From Enoplolaimus lenunculus (lineage: Eukaryota; Nematoda; Enoplea; Enoplida; Thoracostomopsidae), in the NCBI GenBank assembly GCA_030248215.1, contig JASANG010003862.1, positions 124,001-188,000 of the forward strand: a DNA stretch of 64,000 nt, given 5' to 3'. Under the pieces are notes generated by a model that had not been told where the DNA came from, did no database searches, and saw nothing but the letters and a program-made list of their open reading frames with translations. The position numbers and the translations under genes were made by a program. Positions 1 to 15,300 of the stretch are shown one piece after another (the first letter of the stretch is position 1; each line of letters opens with the position of its first letter).

Positions 1-131
1 AAGAGAGAAAAGGTTCTTTATTGCTGATTTTAGCTCAAGTTGCGATTTTGCTAAATGTGTTACACAAATGAGAAAAGGTTCTTTATGGCTGATTTTAGCT
101 CAAGTTGCGATTTTGCTAAATGTTGCACAAA
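1..131. repeat. 65-bp tandem duplication at the window edge
   Basis: The phrase GAGAAAAGGTTCTTTAT through GATTTTGCTAAATGT and a TTGCACAAAT-type end occurs twice in tandem (about 3-68 and 70-131). The copies differ at only a few bases, so the duplication is young. It lies in the intron beyond exon 51. Confidence 0.85.
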
Positions 132-197
132 TTAAGTGTCAAAAGTGGGCAAAAATTTGAATGAAAATTTATATTTAAAAGTTTGAATTTTTTTTAC

Positions 198-302
198 CTT
201 TTGGACAAATACATTTGAAATGATCCCATGCGTCTTTACATGCTCCCCCATTGTGACACGGCTGGCCGTTACATGCTGTTTTGCGATCGTTGCACGTTTT
301 TC
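198..302 (-). CDS. exon 51: EGF domain, last exon inside the window
   Basis: A 35-codon phase 1-1 exon (residues 3115-3149): [34 protein letters not shown]. The final cysteine of the repeat must lie in the next exon beyond the window edge, so the gene clearly continues. The donor G|GTAAAA is used and no stop codon is met. To its left are only a duplicated 65-bp sequence and the window start. Confidence 0.87.
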
Positions 303-3300
303 CTAAAAATAATACTATTTATTATGCATAGAGCGTAGTCATGATTTTAATTTAATGATGATCAAACCAAATGCATAATAATATATACATATATATTGTA
401 TAATAATATACACACATATATATTTATTTATATTGCTATTTATTATGCATATAGCGTAGTCATGATTTTAATTTAATGATGATCAAACCAATTGCATAAT
501 ATATATACATATATATTGTATAATAATATATACATATATATATTTATTTATATTGCTATTTATTATGCATATAGCGTAGTCATGATTTTAATTTAATGAT
601 GATCAAACTAAATGCATAACAATATATATACATATATTGTATAACAATGTGTATATACATATATATACATATATATAATATATATAATATATATGGTTCG
701 TGCATGAGTGAATTTGAATCGATTCTTTTCTGAAATCTGTTCTGGAACGAAAGGCGTAAAAAGTATCCAAAACTCATCCAACTATGCGAACCTCCTGTTT
801 TCTATCTCATGGTTATACTCTAAAGGGTTTGAAAAACGCCATTTCGGCGTATGATATACCTGTAAATTGTGGCGGACATGAGCATTGAAATTCACCAGTT
901 TGCGATTGGAAACACGTTCCGCCGTTGTTGCAAAGCAAATGACTCGAACAGTTTGATGATGCTTTTTGGCAAAACGTTCCCGAAAACCCTGAAAAGTCAT
1001 TTTTAGGGCAAAATAATATCTAGTCTACTACATCACGCCCGTCGCTATAAACTGAGGTCCACTGTCACAAAATCAGGTCGGCGTTTAAACAAGTTTGGCC
1101 GCACCGTGAATATAAAAGAGATCAAAAAATTATCAACATTTTGTTAGTAAAATATAGTCATAAATATTTTTAAACACAATTTATAGATAAGCTAAATAGT
1201 CAATTGTTATCATTGGCTGCGCGTATGCCATCCAAGTACTACGTTTTACTTAAGATTTTACTCTGGCACCGAGTTCAGTTTTACAAAAGTTGCATATATA
1301 TATCTAAAAATTATCTTTTATACACCTTTGCCACCCCCAGTTCACACTAAGTGACTATTAAAACGGTACCTATTTTGCAAATACACTTAAATCCATTAAC
1401 GTCCGGTTGATTAACACACGCGGAAGTAGTTTCATTGATACACGGCGAATACAATTCACAAATTGTTTCCGGAATTTCACAGTATTGTCCTGTGGCCCCG
1501 GAACCGGAACAGTCACAAACGAAGCCAAATTGTGTTGAAATGCACGAGCCGTTATTGCAAGGATACACACTGCTTACTTCCGTGCAGTAGTCAAGTGGAT
1601 GGTCACATCTGAAATAAAAGTATTTTCAAATGTCTCTAACGCCTTTATTGTCATATAGTAATTGCGTCATAAATAAAAGGTTGTACGCTTTTCGAGTCGC
1701 AAACAGCATCGTTTAAAACGCTTTTTTATAAGGAGATGCAGAAATTGCCGACACGTTGTTTTAGCATCGGTACGATCGCTTTTTTCAAAGCGCAAAGTGT
1801 TTCGTATTTTGGACACGATTTCTTAGTGATAATTTACAGAAAAGATGGACACTGGATGACAAGCACATGCCTTCACAATGGTTTAGAACAGAGATGTAAG
1901 CGAGTAAATGCTTTAGACGCAACCAACATTGACCAGGCCTTATTTTTGGGGTAAGGAAAAATTTGTAAATTTTTCTAGTGTATTTATATTAATAATGTTT
2001 TCTAAAAACAAACTTAATTTATAACTTAATTAAACTTAAATATCAGGTTAAGTAAAACTTAAATGACTAACCGGACTAATTAGACTAGAATTTTACGTTT
2101 TACTTAGACGGACGTGTTTTTAAGTTTAACACGAGCTTAAGTAAACTTTTTAGTTTGAGTAACAAATGCAGTCCATAAATTAAGAGTATGTTTAGTTCAG
2201 CTTAAACTGGAAATATGTAAGATTTTAAATGAGTTTAAGCGTTAATCTACCTGTTAGTTTACTTAATCTAGAATTAATAGTTTAATACAGCTGGATTAGC
2301 TTGAACTCAAAATCAAGTTAGTTTAACCTTTTAGAGAGTACATAATTGCTTGGCATTGGTACGTCGCAGTAAACTTTTAAGTAGCTGGAATGATTCAATC
2401 CGAGGAGACACAAAACCGTTGCCAATATTGTCAACAAGTTTTTCCGAAGCCGAAACTGGAATTCGCCGTGAGTCAAATTTATGCAGTTCAAATAATGTGT
2501 TCAAGTTGAAGCGTCTTTTGACAAAATCTCCACAATTCAATCTTCAAAAGTAGCTCAAAAGTTACAAAGGACCCCCTGCACCAACATTAGAATACGGAAA
2601 ATGTCACTACTCAAATTGCCGAAACCTCTTGCAAAAATTCTACAGGGTGCGGTAGCCAATTTGGTGCCTGGCTCAAATATTGACCTCCGGTTGTACCAGA
2701 CACGTGGAAAAATAAGCTGTTATTCAATATAAAAAGTAAAACAACAAAACATTGGGCTAATATTGTTACGGTTGCGACCAGCGGGTACCTCTGCGGACGA
2801 ATTCGCGTGGTCACCCTCGCGGGTGTTCGTGGACGTGGGTCTATCTCGTTAGCTACTTGTCCTAAGGTTGATTGTGCCCCTGGCGTGACATCGGGTTGGA
2901 GTCACAAAATTCCGATTTCATCATACATCTAAACTCTCACGAACACTCGCATGCGTGGTTGAGTGGCACCTTCAACAGCGAGCTCTTATCCATGGTTATC
3001 AATTCGAATGTGCGTCTGCAACCAATTCCTTGAGTGAAAAACTTAGAGGTCTTTGGGTTTAGGCACGGGTCAACACTTGGTCTGCTTCTAGGTTGGTTGT
3101 TTTCTCGGGTGATCTTTTGTAATCCTGAAGAATTTGATTTATTGCGCTATTAAATTTTAGCCATTGGGATTTTATTCTGTTGCTAACAGCCAGATTCGAA
3201 CCGGAACTGTTTTATTAGTTCAGACTTGTTCCACGGTTCCAGGTCAGGAATATCCTTGGACGCTCTGGGCTCAGCATTGAACGCGGTGTAAGGCTTTGGT

Positions 3301-6300
3301 TTAGTAAGGTTAAGTACATCTCATGCAACTAAATTTACAAAGGTGCCTTGTTCCGTTTCTCAACTAATAAACAACTTTCCTAAGTAATCGGGTTCGAAAT
3401 TATCGTGCTAAAATTTAGCTACTTGTACCCAGAGCCAATTGCTAAAAGAAAGCTTTAAACACCTGATATAATTTACAATTTTCACGAGCAGTGTACCATC
3501 TTATCATACGTCAGCCACCTAACCTCCTTCTAGTCCAAGTGGGAAGGACTACCTGTTGTGGGGTTCTTTCCATGTTATGTCCCTGAATGACATGTCCAAA
3601 CACAGAGGAAAGGCCATGGCCCAACAGGCCGAGGTTCTCATTTGCCGCATCAAAGGAGCGAGTATAATGCCTAAGCTGCAGAATTAAATCAAGATCCCAA
3701 GGGCTCTCGCTATTTGTCTTGAAAGCGTCAGACCTTTCCTTACTACTATTCTGAAAGAATCACACGTGCGCACTGTAAAACTTAGGGTAGGGAGCATAAC
3801 ATGAATGTGCCCTTGGTCGTAAGGGAATGTTGGTAAAGTCATACGAAGTTGAGGGTCCCTAAAAATCGATCTAAACCTTGTCATTTATATGTAGGTAGGT
3901 TATCAAAATACATATTAATCATATCCCAAAATTTGTGTCCAAATCGCACCTGCATTATCGACAACGCCACGCAAAGTTTAACACCGAAGTGTGCATCCAC
4001 ATCCCCTTTGTGAAACCGATAAAATCCCGTGTATTTTGTAATTAATATTGCACGTCCACATTTGAAATTAGTTATTTAGTAAATATACGATGCAAACAGC
4101 TAACAAAAAAGGACCAGAAGCTTATTGTGTCCTTTGCCTGGTACAGCTTGATCATGTACATAGTTATTTTAGTTATAATCTAAAATGGCCTAATGTTATA
4201 CCAAATGGCAGCTTAGGCTTGCTTAGTACAGCTTGCTGGGCCAAGGTTACTTTTAGGTGCGTAACAGTAGATTAATCGTATTCGTATTTCTAAGCCTAAG
4301 CCTAAGCCTAATCGTTGCAAAAATAAGTCTAAGCTAAGCCTAAGCAAACAATTGTAATCTAGAATTTACACCCACTCTTTCATAGACCCACCAGAAACCT
4401 TTACGCCCCTTAAAGTAACATGGGCCGCTTGCTGCATGAGCAAATAGCAATTTGTAAATACTGTAGTTCGCTTGTATAAAAAACCTATCGCTAACTGTTG
4501 ATAAGTACTAAAACTGTTTGAGAGTACGCAGAACCATGAAAGTGTGTAAACTTAAAAATAGACAGTGCCACAGAATTTAAGCCAATTCAGAGTTATTTTA
4601 AAATCTAAACAATAAACCTACTTTGTGCCCACGTAACCGTTAAAACATTGGCAATCACACGTTTTGCTGTCTGGATTCACGATATGGTGTCCATATAAGC
4701 ACGGCACTTGCGTACACGGATCAGCCAAATGTTCACAATGTGGACCTTCGTATCCTAAAATATAATCGTTTTCAATGAATATGTTTCACAATATCTTGCG
4801 CACATAAGGTAACTTTTTCGGTGGTAGTACAGTACAAACAAGAGTTGCTAACACGACATAATACAGGGAGTTCGCTGACATCTCTACCCATACCAAGACT
4901 AAACTTTCATTTTAGAATTTAAAACATTTCATGCAAAGAAGCGTCTTTTCGCTTGAGCTACTCTGCATTCTTTTGACTCTTCTTTGCTTAGCAAAGGTCA
5001 GATTAGTTATTGGATTTGGTGAACCCTCCGCTTTAGGATTCAGTTGCTGGCCGAAAGTTTGACATCCCTACAAAGATTTTCCGGCGTCCCTGTAAAACTT
5101 TCTTGCAGTGGTAGCATACTGCGAGTAAAAGCTAGCAATAAAACGTGTCTCGGCTCAAAAGGTTCGATTATTAAAACAGCAGGATATCATGAGTGTACTA
5201 ACCAATGTTTTATTACAGAAGATTGGAGTTCCATGAAAATTTTTTTACTAGCGAATGCTATAAAAACCATGGTTCGCCGCCTATAACTTACCTGGCGAGC
5301 ATTCGCATTTCGGTTGTACCCCAGGATGGCTTGGTGGTATACAAGTGGATCCATTTTGACACGAATACGTTTCGCAAGGATTATATCGTTGTTCACAGCG
5401 TGACCCGTAGTATCCATCTCGGCAGATGCAGCGATCTTCGTGACCTCCGCTGTCAGGAACACACGTGCCATCGTTCAAACAAACAGAATCGACCCGAGAA
5501 CTTTGACATGGAATGTAGTCTGAAAATATAGTGCAAGTTTTACAATCTTAAAATTTCACAATTAAAAACTATGTTTGAACACGATAAAATTAAAATGAAG
5601 GGTTATATATACATACATATATATGATTTTGCCGGAGTCGTCGCAGGATATGAAACAAAATTAGTTATCAAAAATTATATTAATCTTCCTAATTTTGACA
5701 ATAAGTATATAAACTGTTTTTTTGAGAAATTTTAGCAATCAAAATCATTCAAAAATTGTCCCAAACGCGCAAACTCTTTGAACTGCATCAATTTTATACA
5801 ACCATGAGGTGGCATTTTTCACCCGAAAATACTGGATGATCCACCGAACTTAAAGTTATTAACGCAACTTACCGTGGCATTGTTCGGCGAGTGTAGCGCC
5901 AGTGTATTCAGTTGTCTGTCCCGGGCTGCACTGTTCACACGAGGTACTTTCAGTGTACGCGTTGTAGTATCCTTTAGGGCATGGAATGCAAGGTTCTAGC
6001 CCTGTTGGGCTGGACGTACCAAGACCACATGTAGCTGAAATAATTTCAGAAAACACCTAAATTTTATAAAATCTGAATTTGTCAGTTTAGTTAATCGTAT
6101 TCATAAAGCGTTTAGTAGTCTCACACGTCGATCAGGCTTGAGTTTGGGGCTCTAATTACCCAAAACGTAATGGTACACGCCTTCAATCAGTGAGTCTTGG
6201 TGTTCAAATCGTATACTCAAAATAGATGAAATAGTAAATATTCATGCGAGAAAGACTTAAGCTCACTGAAAGTTGTTTAAAAATAGCGTTATATTTTTAA

Positions 6301-9300
6301 TATTAAAAAATATATTAAAAGAAACCTTTGCACTGATGAACAGAAGTTGACGCGATATCAAACGTTGTTAAAGCCACACCACACGGCAAACAGTGAGTTT
6401 GATTGTATTCTGGCTGATAAAATCCCCGCCGACACGCTGAACAAGGCTCCATACCATCGAATGAATAGTATCCGGGATGGCAAACATCTGAAATTTAAAA
6501 ATTATGGGAACACTTGCCCTACATTGACTGTTAAACTTTAGGCTTGGGTTTAGGTTTAGAAAAAGGTTTACGTAATTCAAAGCGTATACCTTACACTTTT
6601 GAACAACTCTTAGCATAAGCCATAACGACTAAATGTGAGATAATGTGCAGAGGAAATTATAAAGGAACAGGAGCATTAACGGTATTGGAGGCCACATGCC
6701 ATTTAATATTTGTGCTCGATAGACAAATTACCTCGTTGAATCATTGTTAACGATTTGCCAATGCAACAAAAACAACTATTTTAGTTGCATATCCTTTAGA
6801 AAGTGCACCAGTCAAAGGCCTAAATTCTACATCGCTACGTTCTTATATTTTGACTACTTTACGAGTAGAGAATCCAGAAAAGTCTGATACAGTAAGCCGC
6901 ATGATATATTGTAAGGAGTTAATCTTGCAATCGAAGTGGGGGCCCAGATAAAGATCAAGGACGGAACGGTTTTCTGTGGGACTAGAAAAGAGTAAGCTTA
7001 AGCTTTTGGCTATTTTTTTGCTTGACTTAGGCTTAGGCTTAGGCTTAGTAATACATTGGCCAATATGGGCAACAAGCCAAACGCAGTTTTAGTACTAAAT
7101 ATTAACACAATATTTTGATTTTCATTCGTGTTGAGGCCTAGATGAGGCTCCCAGTAACCTCGCCAGCGGTCCCTTCCTACGCCAGCGCGTCCGAAAATAA
7201 TTCCAACTGCAGAGGTGCCAATAAAATTTATGAACTGATCCAGCTCAATATAGCTGCACGTCCTGGCAGTGCCACCTACACCAATGCCCTGCCTTACCGA
7301 TACATTGATCGACGGACACAGCTCCGACTCTATCAGTCGTCGTATAACCGGAACAATTACGGCATTCGCTTTGTCCACTGGCCGGCTGAAAGCTTCCCTT
7401 CGGACAGAAACTACATTCTTGTTTCGCCAAGTAAGCGTAGGTCCCCGGGGGGCAAACAACACAAACCATAGTCTGAAACGGGGGAAGAGTGATATTCAAA
7501 AATAGCCGAACCTGTCCTGAGGGGCACACTTGTTTTGAATCATTGATCAGGGTATGTATGACGTGCTGAAAATTGGAATTTTCGCAGCCGTCCACTGTTA
7601 AGTTTTCGAGATGTTTATAAGACAGTGTCAAAATGTTTTCTACAAAATTACCAGTAGCATTACTCTCTCGACTTGCATCTGGGGCTAAACTATGATGTTC
7701 TAAATCAATTTCGTTCAAATATTCATCAAAGACGGTCATTTGATTTCCAGGCAGGCGCACTTCCGATGGTGCTGGAGTTGAAAAAATCTCGCGAAGTTCA
7801 CGAGCACACGCGCGGAGCAGTTCGGAATTTTGACGAATAGATTTAATTACTTCCGGGTTGTTGAAAGATATTTTAGTCGATGCTAGAAAATTTAAATTTT
7901 TTAAAAGTTGTCCGGTTGAAAGTACTATTTGAGTGTAGAGTTTAAGCCTGCGATCACTAGTAATTGTATAGTTCAGCGATGATGTGGTAGTGAAAATCGG
8001 TGCAAATTGTAGCTTTGAAGTTAAATTGCGACAACGCGCAGTGAATAAACGCTGGCTGTACGTGGCGATACGCGCGGCGATTGCTGAAACGCACTGAGTT
8101 GATTGAGGCTGTTCGAAATAGAACGATTCCATGTGGAAACGAAGCGATGATAGGGCGACATCTGAAATGTGTTGGTTTGAAAAATATTGATAATCTCGAG
8201 GCGCTGAGGTCAGCGGTGCAATTATTAAAGCTGCGGGGCACCTGGTGCAATTATTAAAGCTGCAGGACACCTGATGCAAAAGTTGAGACCATTTACCTTT
8301 AATTTTGTACTCTGCAAAACATGTGCGAACTGCCTGGCTACCAAATTTGTACGACGAATAAACCAGGTAAAGCATATCTTTTATGAACATGTGAACGATA
8401 GATACTTCCTCTTCAAATCTGTGCGTGTTTGTACTATAATTTGTAGGGCTATTACATGAGAGCGGTTGCTCATTCAGCCATAAATGGTGATGCCGTTGAT
8501 CTTTAGACCTTCAAGATGTATAGGTTAGGTCACTTTTCATTAATTTCCTAGGGTGGTCCAGGTATTATACTTGCACCCTTAAAATATATGTCAGCTGAGA
8601 CAAATTGATTTGCAAAGAAACTAAGGCTACGTGTAAGCCGATGTCAATACCTTGTTTTTGTGTGCTTTTGTTGGATTAATTTTTTCGAATGCTGGCAAAG
8701 CTCTGACCTTGGGAAACATTTAAATATTTTAAGATCGTTAGTAGTATACAAACCAACTGATTACAACAATCGTTTGACTCAATTTGTGTAAAATAATAAT
8801 TCAGTATAACATACAGACAAATTGTATTTAAAACAAATTCAAATATATCATGTCACTTAAAATAAAGTAACTTTGAAGCAAATTGTACTAAGTTAACTAA
8901 AAATTCTGTAAATTTAATGTTTAAGGCAAATTCTGTGGTCTTTTAAGCTATCGCCCACATCCTACGTTTGCCCAAGGTTCTATTTTGGAAATTTTTGCAT
9001 ATTTGAGCTTTTCATGACCTCCCCTGATCATTCTAAGCCTAAATTTGGACTTTTAAAAGATTCTATTTTTTAAGTTACCAAGGTTTTCCGTCGGGGCCCA
9101 AAAATTTTTTGCCAAATAGTTTAACAAAGTATATACCATTGGATACACCGTGCGGAGCTGAGTCTAATGGTGTTAAATTTTTGTGCAATCAGACGATTGG
9201 TTAACGAATCATTGTCAAATAACTGATTGGCGCGCTGCCGAGAAGCTCAAATATGCGATATTTTTAAATTAGCCAACTTTTGGCTAAACCCGGGCTGAAG

Positions 9301-12300
9301 GATAACGAAAAACCCAAATGGTGTTTAATAATCGCTTAATTTTTAGGTAATCTATGTTAAAACTATTCAGTAGAAATTGGACATGACATATATCTTATAA
9401 TGTAAGTATTTTTATATACTTATCGTTTTGTAGATTCATATTGTGTTATTAATAATTTAATTTATTACCAGCACAAACAGGGGTCCACTGAACTTCGTCT
9501 TCGCTAATTATCTGTGCTCCACCGGCATCGATTTCAACCGGTCTCCAGATTGCGTGTTTTTCGCAATAAAACAACGTTGGTGCCTAGAAAATAACATTAC
9601 AACATAAAATTTTTAAAATTTTTCAATCTAACCAGTGCACTCGATCTTTTACGGTTAATACTAACAGTACGGCTGGAGAAGGTTATAATTTAATTTAGAA
9701 CATTTTTGAAGAAAGTCAACGATACCATCTCAGAAAATGATAGAATCGTAACGTCTTTATTGCTGAATCTACAATAATTTGTCATTGAATCGTTAACAAT
9801 CTGTTCGGCCCATCAATAGAACACGTCTTTCCCAATTTCTCGGGAAATATCTCAATTTCCCAAAATTCTAATTTCGCGGGTAATATCCCAATTTCGCAAA
9901 ATCGCAACATCGCGTGTAATTTGCCAATTTCCCAAGATAGCAATATCCCGGGTATATCCCAAGATCTTAAAATAGCAATATCACGGGTTATTTCCGAATT
10001 TTCCTTGTGAAATCCAAATATCCTGGGAAAATCAGAATCGGCTTGGACAGAGGCTTAGGTTCAATGCCCGGCGTAGGCTTTAGAGTTTTATGCAACTTCC
10101 ACTGACAGAAATTGTATTTGACAATGTTCAATACAATTAAAACATGCGTGAATGCATAGTGTTGGGGTTTGGGAGGGAACAACCCCATTGAGAACACGAT
10201 GAAAGATAACTTCCCGAGATAAAACCTGCCACCCTCTAAATAAACAACTTTTTAAGTTTGGTTCACAGGGGGGCTACCACCAAAAGAACCCCCCGCAATT
10301 TTAAAGGACCCCAATCAAGGTGGGTGGGGGCTGCAGCCCTCCAAGTCTCCCGCTCTAAGCGGTTCTCACAATTAAGCTGTAAAGACACAGTCAAAAAATT
10401 TTGCTCAAACAATGAACTGGTTTGTGTGGGGGTTTGGGGATTAACGCCCCCTCGGAGAACGCAATTAAAGAAAATCATTTTATGAGAGCGAGTATCTCAA
10501 GAGCGGTGGAATAAAAAGTGCCAATTTGGCTACAGAAGGCTGACCTTCCCTGCTTACGTCTGCCTGTGGACCGTCAAGCTTACGCCTGAACCTAAGCCTA
10601 CACATAAACTTTAGCCTATAAGCTTAGGCTTAAGCTTAAGCCTAAACCTGAGTGTGAACCTAAGCTTTTGAATAGCCTAAGCTTAAGAGTGAGACTAATG
10701 TAATTTCCACAATAACATGCGTACACCAGGTCACTTTTGAGGGGGTAGAATCATCGACACTAAATCTTCCAAAACCCGAGCGAAAAAGGGTGCACCTGAA
10801 ATCGCAATTTCCCGGCAGAATCCAATTTTCCCAAAATCCACATTTCCCGTGTAATATCCCTATTTCCCAAAATCCCAATTTCTGAGTAATATCCGCGGAT
10901 TTTGAGGGACACCTCTTCAATACATGGGCCATAGGTTCAATGTCGAAACGGTGTCCAAATACGTATGTTGGTCGTTCTAGCAGTAATATCTGTTCATCTC
11001 TCTCAACGCCAGTATACCTTTTGTGGGATTCTAATCCTACCACGAGAACACGTATTGTTCACCCGGCAAAGTTGTGAAGTCTTGTTATTTATTTCCGGTG
11101 TTATCAGACCAACTTTAGCTGGTAATCGATAAGCGCTCGTGTTACATAACGTTTGATCATCTGATAGTGACCATACCGGACATCCGGTTGCTGAAAACAA
11201 CAACAAAATCAACATTATATGTATACAGTCTATAGTTTCAAATCGAGTTTGCGTCCAAGAATGGGCAAGATGTGTTATAATAATTAATATATGTCCCTGT
11301 GTGCATCTAGTTACTTAGGATACAAATCCCCAAACGGTAAAAATTTCTCAAACTACAACCTGCTTCCAAACCAAGTCTTGGATTGTTAATAAAATAAAGC
11401 TTAGGCTTAGAAAAATAATGTATATAATATATAATGTGAAAAAGAAAGGAAACTTTGCCGTTTATTAAAATAATACAAGTTTGCGGGCAAGGCGTCCGTA
11501 AATTCATCGCAGTTAAATTCAAGTGGGTTTAATAGTAGTTTAGGGATAAATTAAAAAGTTTCCAATAGCCATTTCTTGTTTTTAGACGAACGACTCTTGT
11601 TATTAATTGTAAGGATGTGCCCACTAGAAATTTGTCAGTCACCAAGCCTCCTACTGTACCAGTCTCTCAGTGTCCCAATCGCTGAGTCTCCCAGCGGGTA
11701 GGCTCTAAAATTAAAAAATGGGTTAGAAGAAACAAAAACTGTGCAAATGGAAAGATAACTTAAAATGTCATTCATTGCGTACATATCATATTTACTAAAA
11801 TTGCTGATCAATCAACCCGTCATTCACAAAAAGCACCTAAATCAAGCCCAGTGAAAAGCCAATCACATTTTTCGTGAAATCATATTCAAAAGTTTGATTT
11901 TAAGTCGGTGAGACCAAATTATTCAAGTGTTTTCAATTGAAGGCATTTCAAGAGTGCGAATACCGCGTTTGGAGAAAAGTAAACAAATATCCACAAACAA
12001 AACCCGCCCGTCTCGCTTACGTCCTGGCAAATATCGCATCCGGCACCGAGCGACAACTTCCAACTTTCCGTTCCGGTTCCCAAGTACCGCTGTTACATTG
12101 ACAACAATGGTTCGCAGTAGTTGAACAATGCTGCCTTCCGGTGGCTCGTATATGATCCTAGGGGTGGCATGCGGGCGGATCTGGAATTCGTTGACCAGCG
12201 CGAGGGCAGGGTAAACTGCGCGAACAGCGCGGACAGCAGGGGTGACGTTGAAGTTCTGAACGACAACTGCCTCCGGACATGACAGGCGAATTGCGTCAAA

Positions 12301-15300
12301 TTCTTAAAAACAAACATTTGCGGCAAAAAAACTGTAAGATTACTATTTGCAGTGTGTATGCCGTACATTTAAATCCTGACATTCTTCTATTGATTTTGTG
12401 AGCTAAAAAACTGCTGCGTTCCCTTAGTAATTCTACAAACGCTGATACCATAAGCCTTCTTCCTAAGCCCGTAGCCATTGCAAGGTCAGAGAGGATCAGT
12501 CCCATTCGCTACAAAAATTATTACTCTCAACTCTCCAATAAACGTTTCAACCTCGCTTGTATTTAAAGGCATAATTCACACAGTAACCCTCTGAAGATTT
12601 GTTAGCCTCACTGTCAACTAATTTTACCTTTTAGTACGACTATTAGTTTCTTTTGATTTGCTGTATTAACAATGTATATTTATTTGCAAACTCTTCCGCA
12701 ACTTCAGTGTTTTTGGCAAAAATAATATAGAAAAATACAGTTAAGGCCGTACTACGAGGGTATCAGTGAACCCTAACTTATTCACTTCAATACCGTAAAG
12801 ACCCTCATTCCCAGTTTTTACGGAACGTAACCCCTTTCGAAAATGTTAACTACATCCTTGAGTACAGCCCCGACCCTCGACATACCGTTAAGCACAACAT
12901 TGAACAAACACGAATTTCGAAATCCAGCATAATCAATTATAGTAACATTAACTAGGGTAATAGGTTGTCGGTAGATATTTTGGCGACTTCTTGCATTGAT
13001 TGGGGTCACAATTGTCCAAAAGCTGTCACTGTTGTCTCGTCCAACAGGCAGACTGACACCAAACGGCCTGGATCGGTCCTGAATCCACATTGGCGCCACT
13101 ATGTCTGTCGTTGAACAGTTTTCAAATTCGGGTGGAGTGTAGTCTGGAAATACAAATATGAAATTCCTGAAATTTTCACATTATTCTCGCTCGCAACGCA
13201 ATATTAACAACTCGACACTTATGACCAAAAACAATTGCTGTTGTGTGCAGAAATGTAGTTTTCAACCTGCGTTAAGGTTAGACTTTCGGCATTGCATTTG
13301 AATATAAATTTATTACCCGGCTTTTTGCACGTTTAGCTCGTTTACTTTTTCGAAATGAAATGTTTGCTACTCCCTAGAGTCCAATCGTCTAAAACTCGGC
13401 TCAACCCAAGCAATATAAATTTGGCCTGAAGTGTAGCGTAGCGCTCTAGCTACATAATAGGATCTGTAGCCTAAATCCTGTATGACGCTAAACAATATAC
13501 CATTACACGATGACGGTGTGGCTTTCGACTAGACTTGCTATATTAATTAATTCTCAAAATAGAATTAGCCAATCGTTAACGATTATTCAATAAGACAATC
13601 GGGCCCATAGCTACGAAGGGCGAGGGCAGGGGAAGCTCAGCCTCCCATGGAAGAATTTTGACCCGCCCGAGAAAATTTTCAACATTGCTTGTAAGTCATC
13701 GGATACCGTTGCATGCCCCTCCCAAAATATGTGGAGCCCACCACCTTATTAAGGTAATCTGGCTACGGGCTTGAAGACAATGTCTCTATTAGACAAAATT
13801 GATTATACCTTTACACCGTGGCGCTGTAGTATTCCATTGGACTTCTCCGTCAAGAAACGGTACAAAATTGCAAAAATCATGATTGCAACAAATCCGACAC
13901 GACGCCCGGCCTGTGAGGCATTGAGTATAATTTGACAAATCCACTGAACAATTTGTTATCGGAGCACATCCTTTTGAAATGTGTAACGTTATTGGGGCGA
14001 CGTACCCAAAACAAAGCTGAAAAAATTACATTTGAAACGGTTTCTCCAATAAACCAAACCCTTAAGCCTAAGCTCTCAGTCTGTAAGTCACCCAGTCTTC
14101 CTGTTTCCTACTGGACAGGCTGTAAAACTAACATAGGCCGTTTAAAATGTCGCATTGATTGTGAAGAGAAAAATTTAGGGTTTTGTCTTCAGGATTACAA
14201 TAACGCTTTCAAAAATCCAATATTACTTAACCACACCCTCTGGAGAGGCCAACTAAATATCAGTACAACCTCTTATTCGGGTCACTACAACAGTATGCAA
14301 TAATTAGTTGTTTAGTGTAGGGGGTTTATAAAGGGTGGAAGACCTTCATCCTGGTTAGAATCTCTTGAACTTGCGAAGAGTCCAGGGTGCGGCAGCCCCC
14401 CTGAAACTCCAATGAAACAAAATTATGTGGAAAAATTTTTCTCTTATGAGGAGGAAAGTAAAAAAAGAGCGCTTCAAATCTATAGCCAGTTTCAACATTG
14501 AATTTCTTAAAGACTTCATTTAGGCCTGAGGGCCCACTATTGCGGACCAGGTCCGTACATGGCCTGCTAAAGCACAAGAATCCAAATGTCCAGTCTCGAC
14601 TTGGTTCGGGTCCTGGGATATTGTCCGAAAATTAGAGTGTACACATACCTCGTTAGGACTGCACTGTAAAATTCGTTGATCACGTGTACACGAAGTGACG
14701 CTAGTGCTATTACAGGCGTAGCATAACGGACCTATAATAGGTTAAATTCGATATAAAAACTATGTTCATACAAAAAATTGTCTTAACAAATTTCAAGAAA
14801 TCACATTTCTGGAAATATCAAACATTTAAATATTTTAAATTTTAAAGTTTTCGAGTCAATTTCAAAAACAACACATCAGTGTCTCAAACAACTGAACATG
14901 GCAGTTACTAAATTAGGAATTTAGTTTTGAAAAGGCCATAGTATATTGACCCACAGCAAGTAGACTAATTAGTACGTTTCATGAATATAAATCTGTAGTT
15001 GTTGTTAAAACGCCGAGCTAACCGTAAGGATTTCTAAATAAAGTTCTTAAGAAATTTATTATACAAATCTTTTCCGTTACCTCGGCGTTTTAACAATAAT
15101 TACAGATTTATACCTTTGCTATAGGCAATTAAATTAATGTTTTGAGCTTATAAGAAACAAATTTCTTACATTCAACTCATAGTTTGTCTTACGTTTGAAA
15201 GCTGAATTTTTGCTGCGATAGATTGAAGCAGTTCCCTGGTCTACGCATGCTGTTGTGTAATATGCAACACAATAGTTGCTTAAACCCACCTTTGGGCACA

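Noticed and set aside
13809-13970. Shorter version of exon 39 starting at GGATGTGC
   Set aside because: It would be a phase-1 start while exon 38 ends in phase 0. The longer exon to 14016 keeps frame and supplies the missing LCFGYV part of the Ly6 fold.
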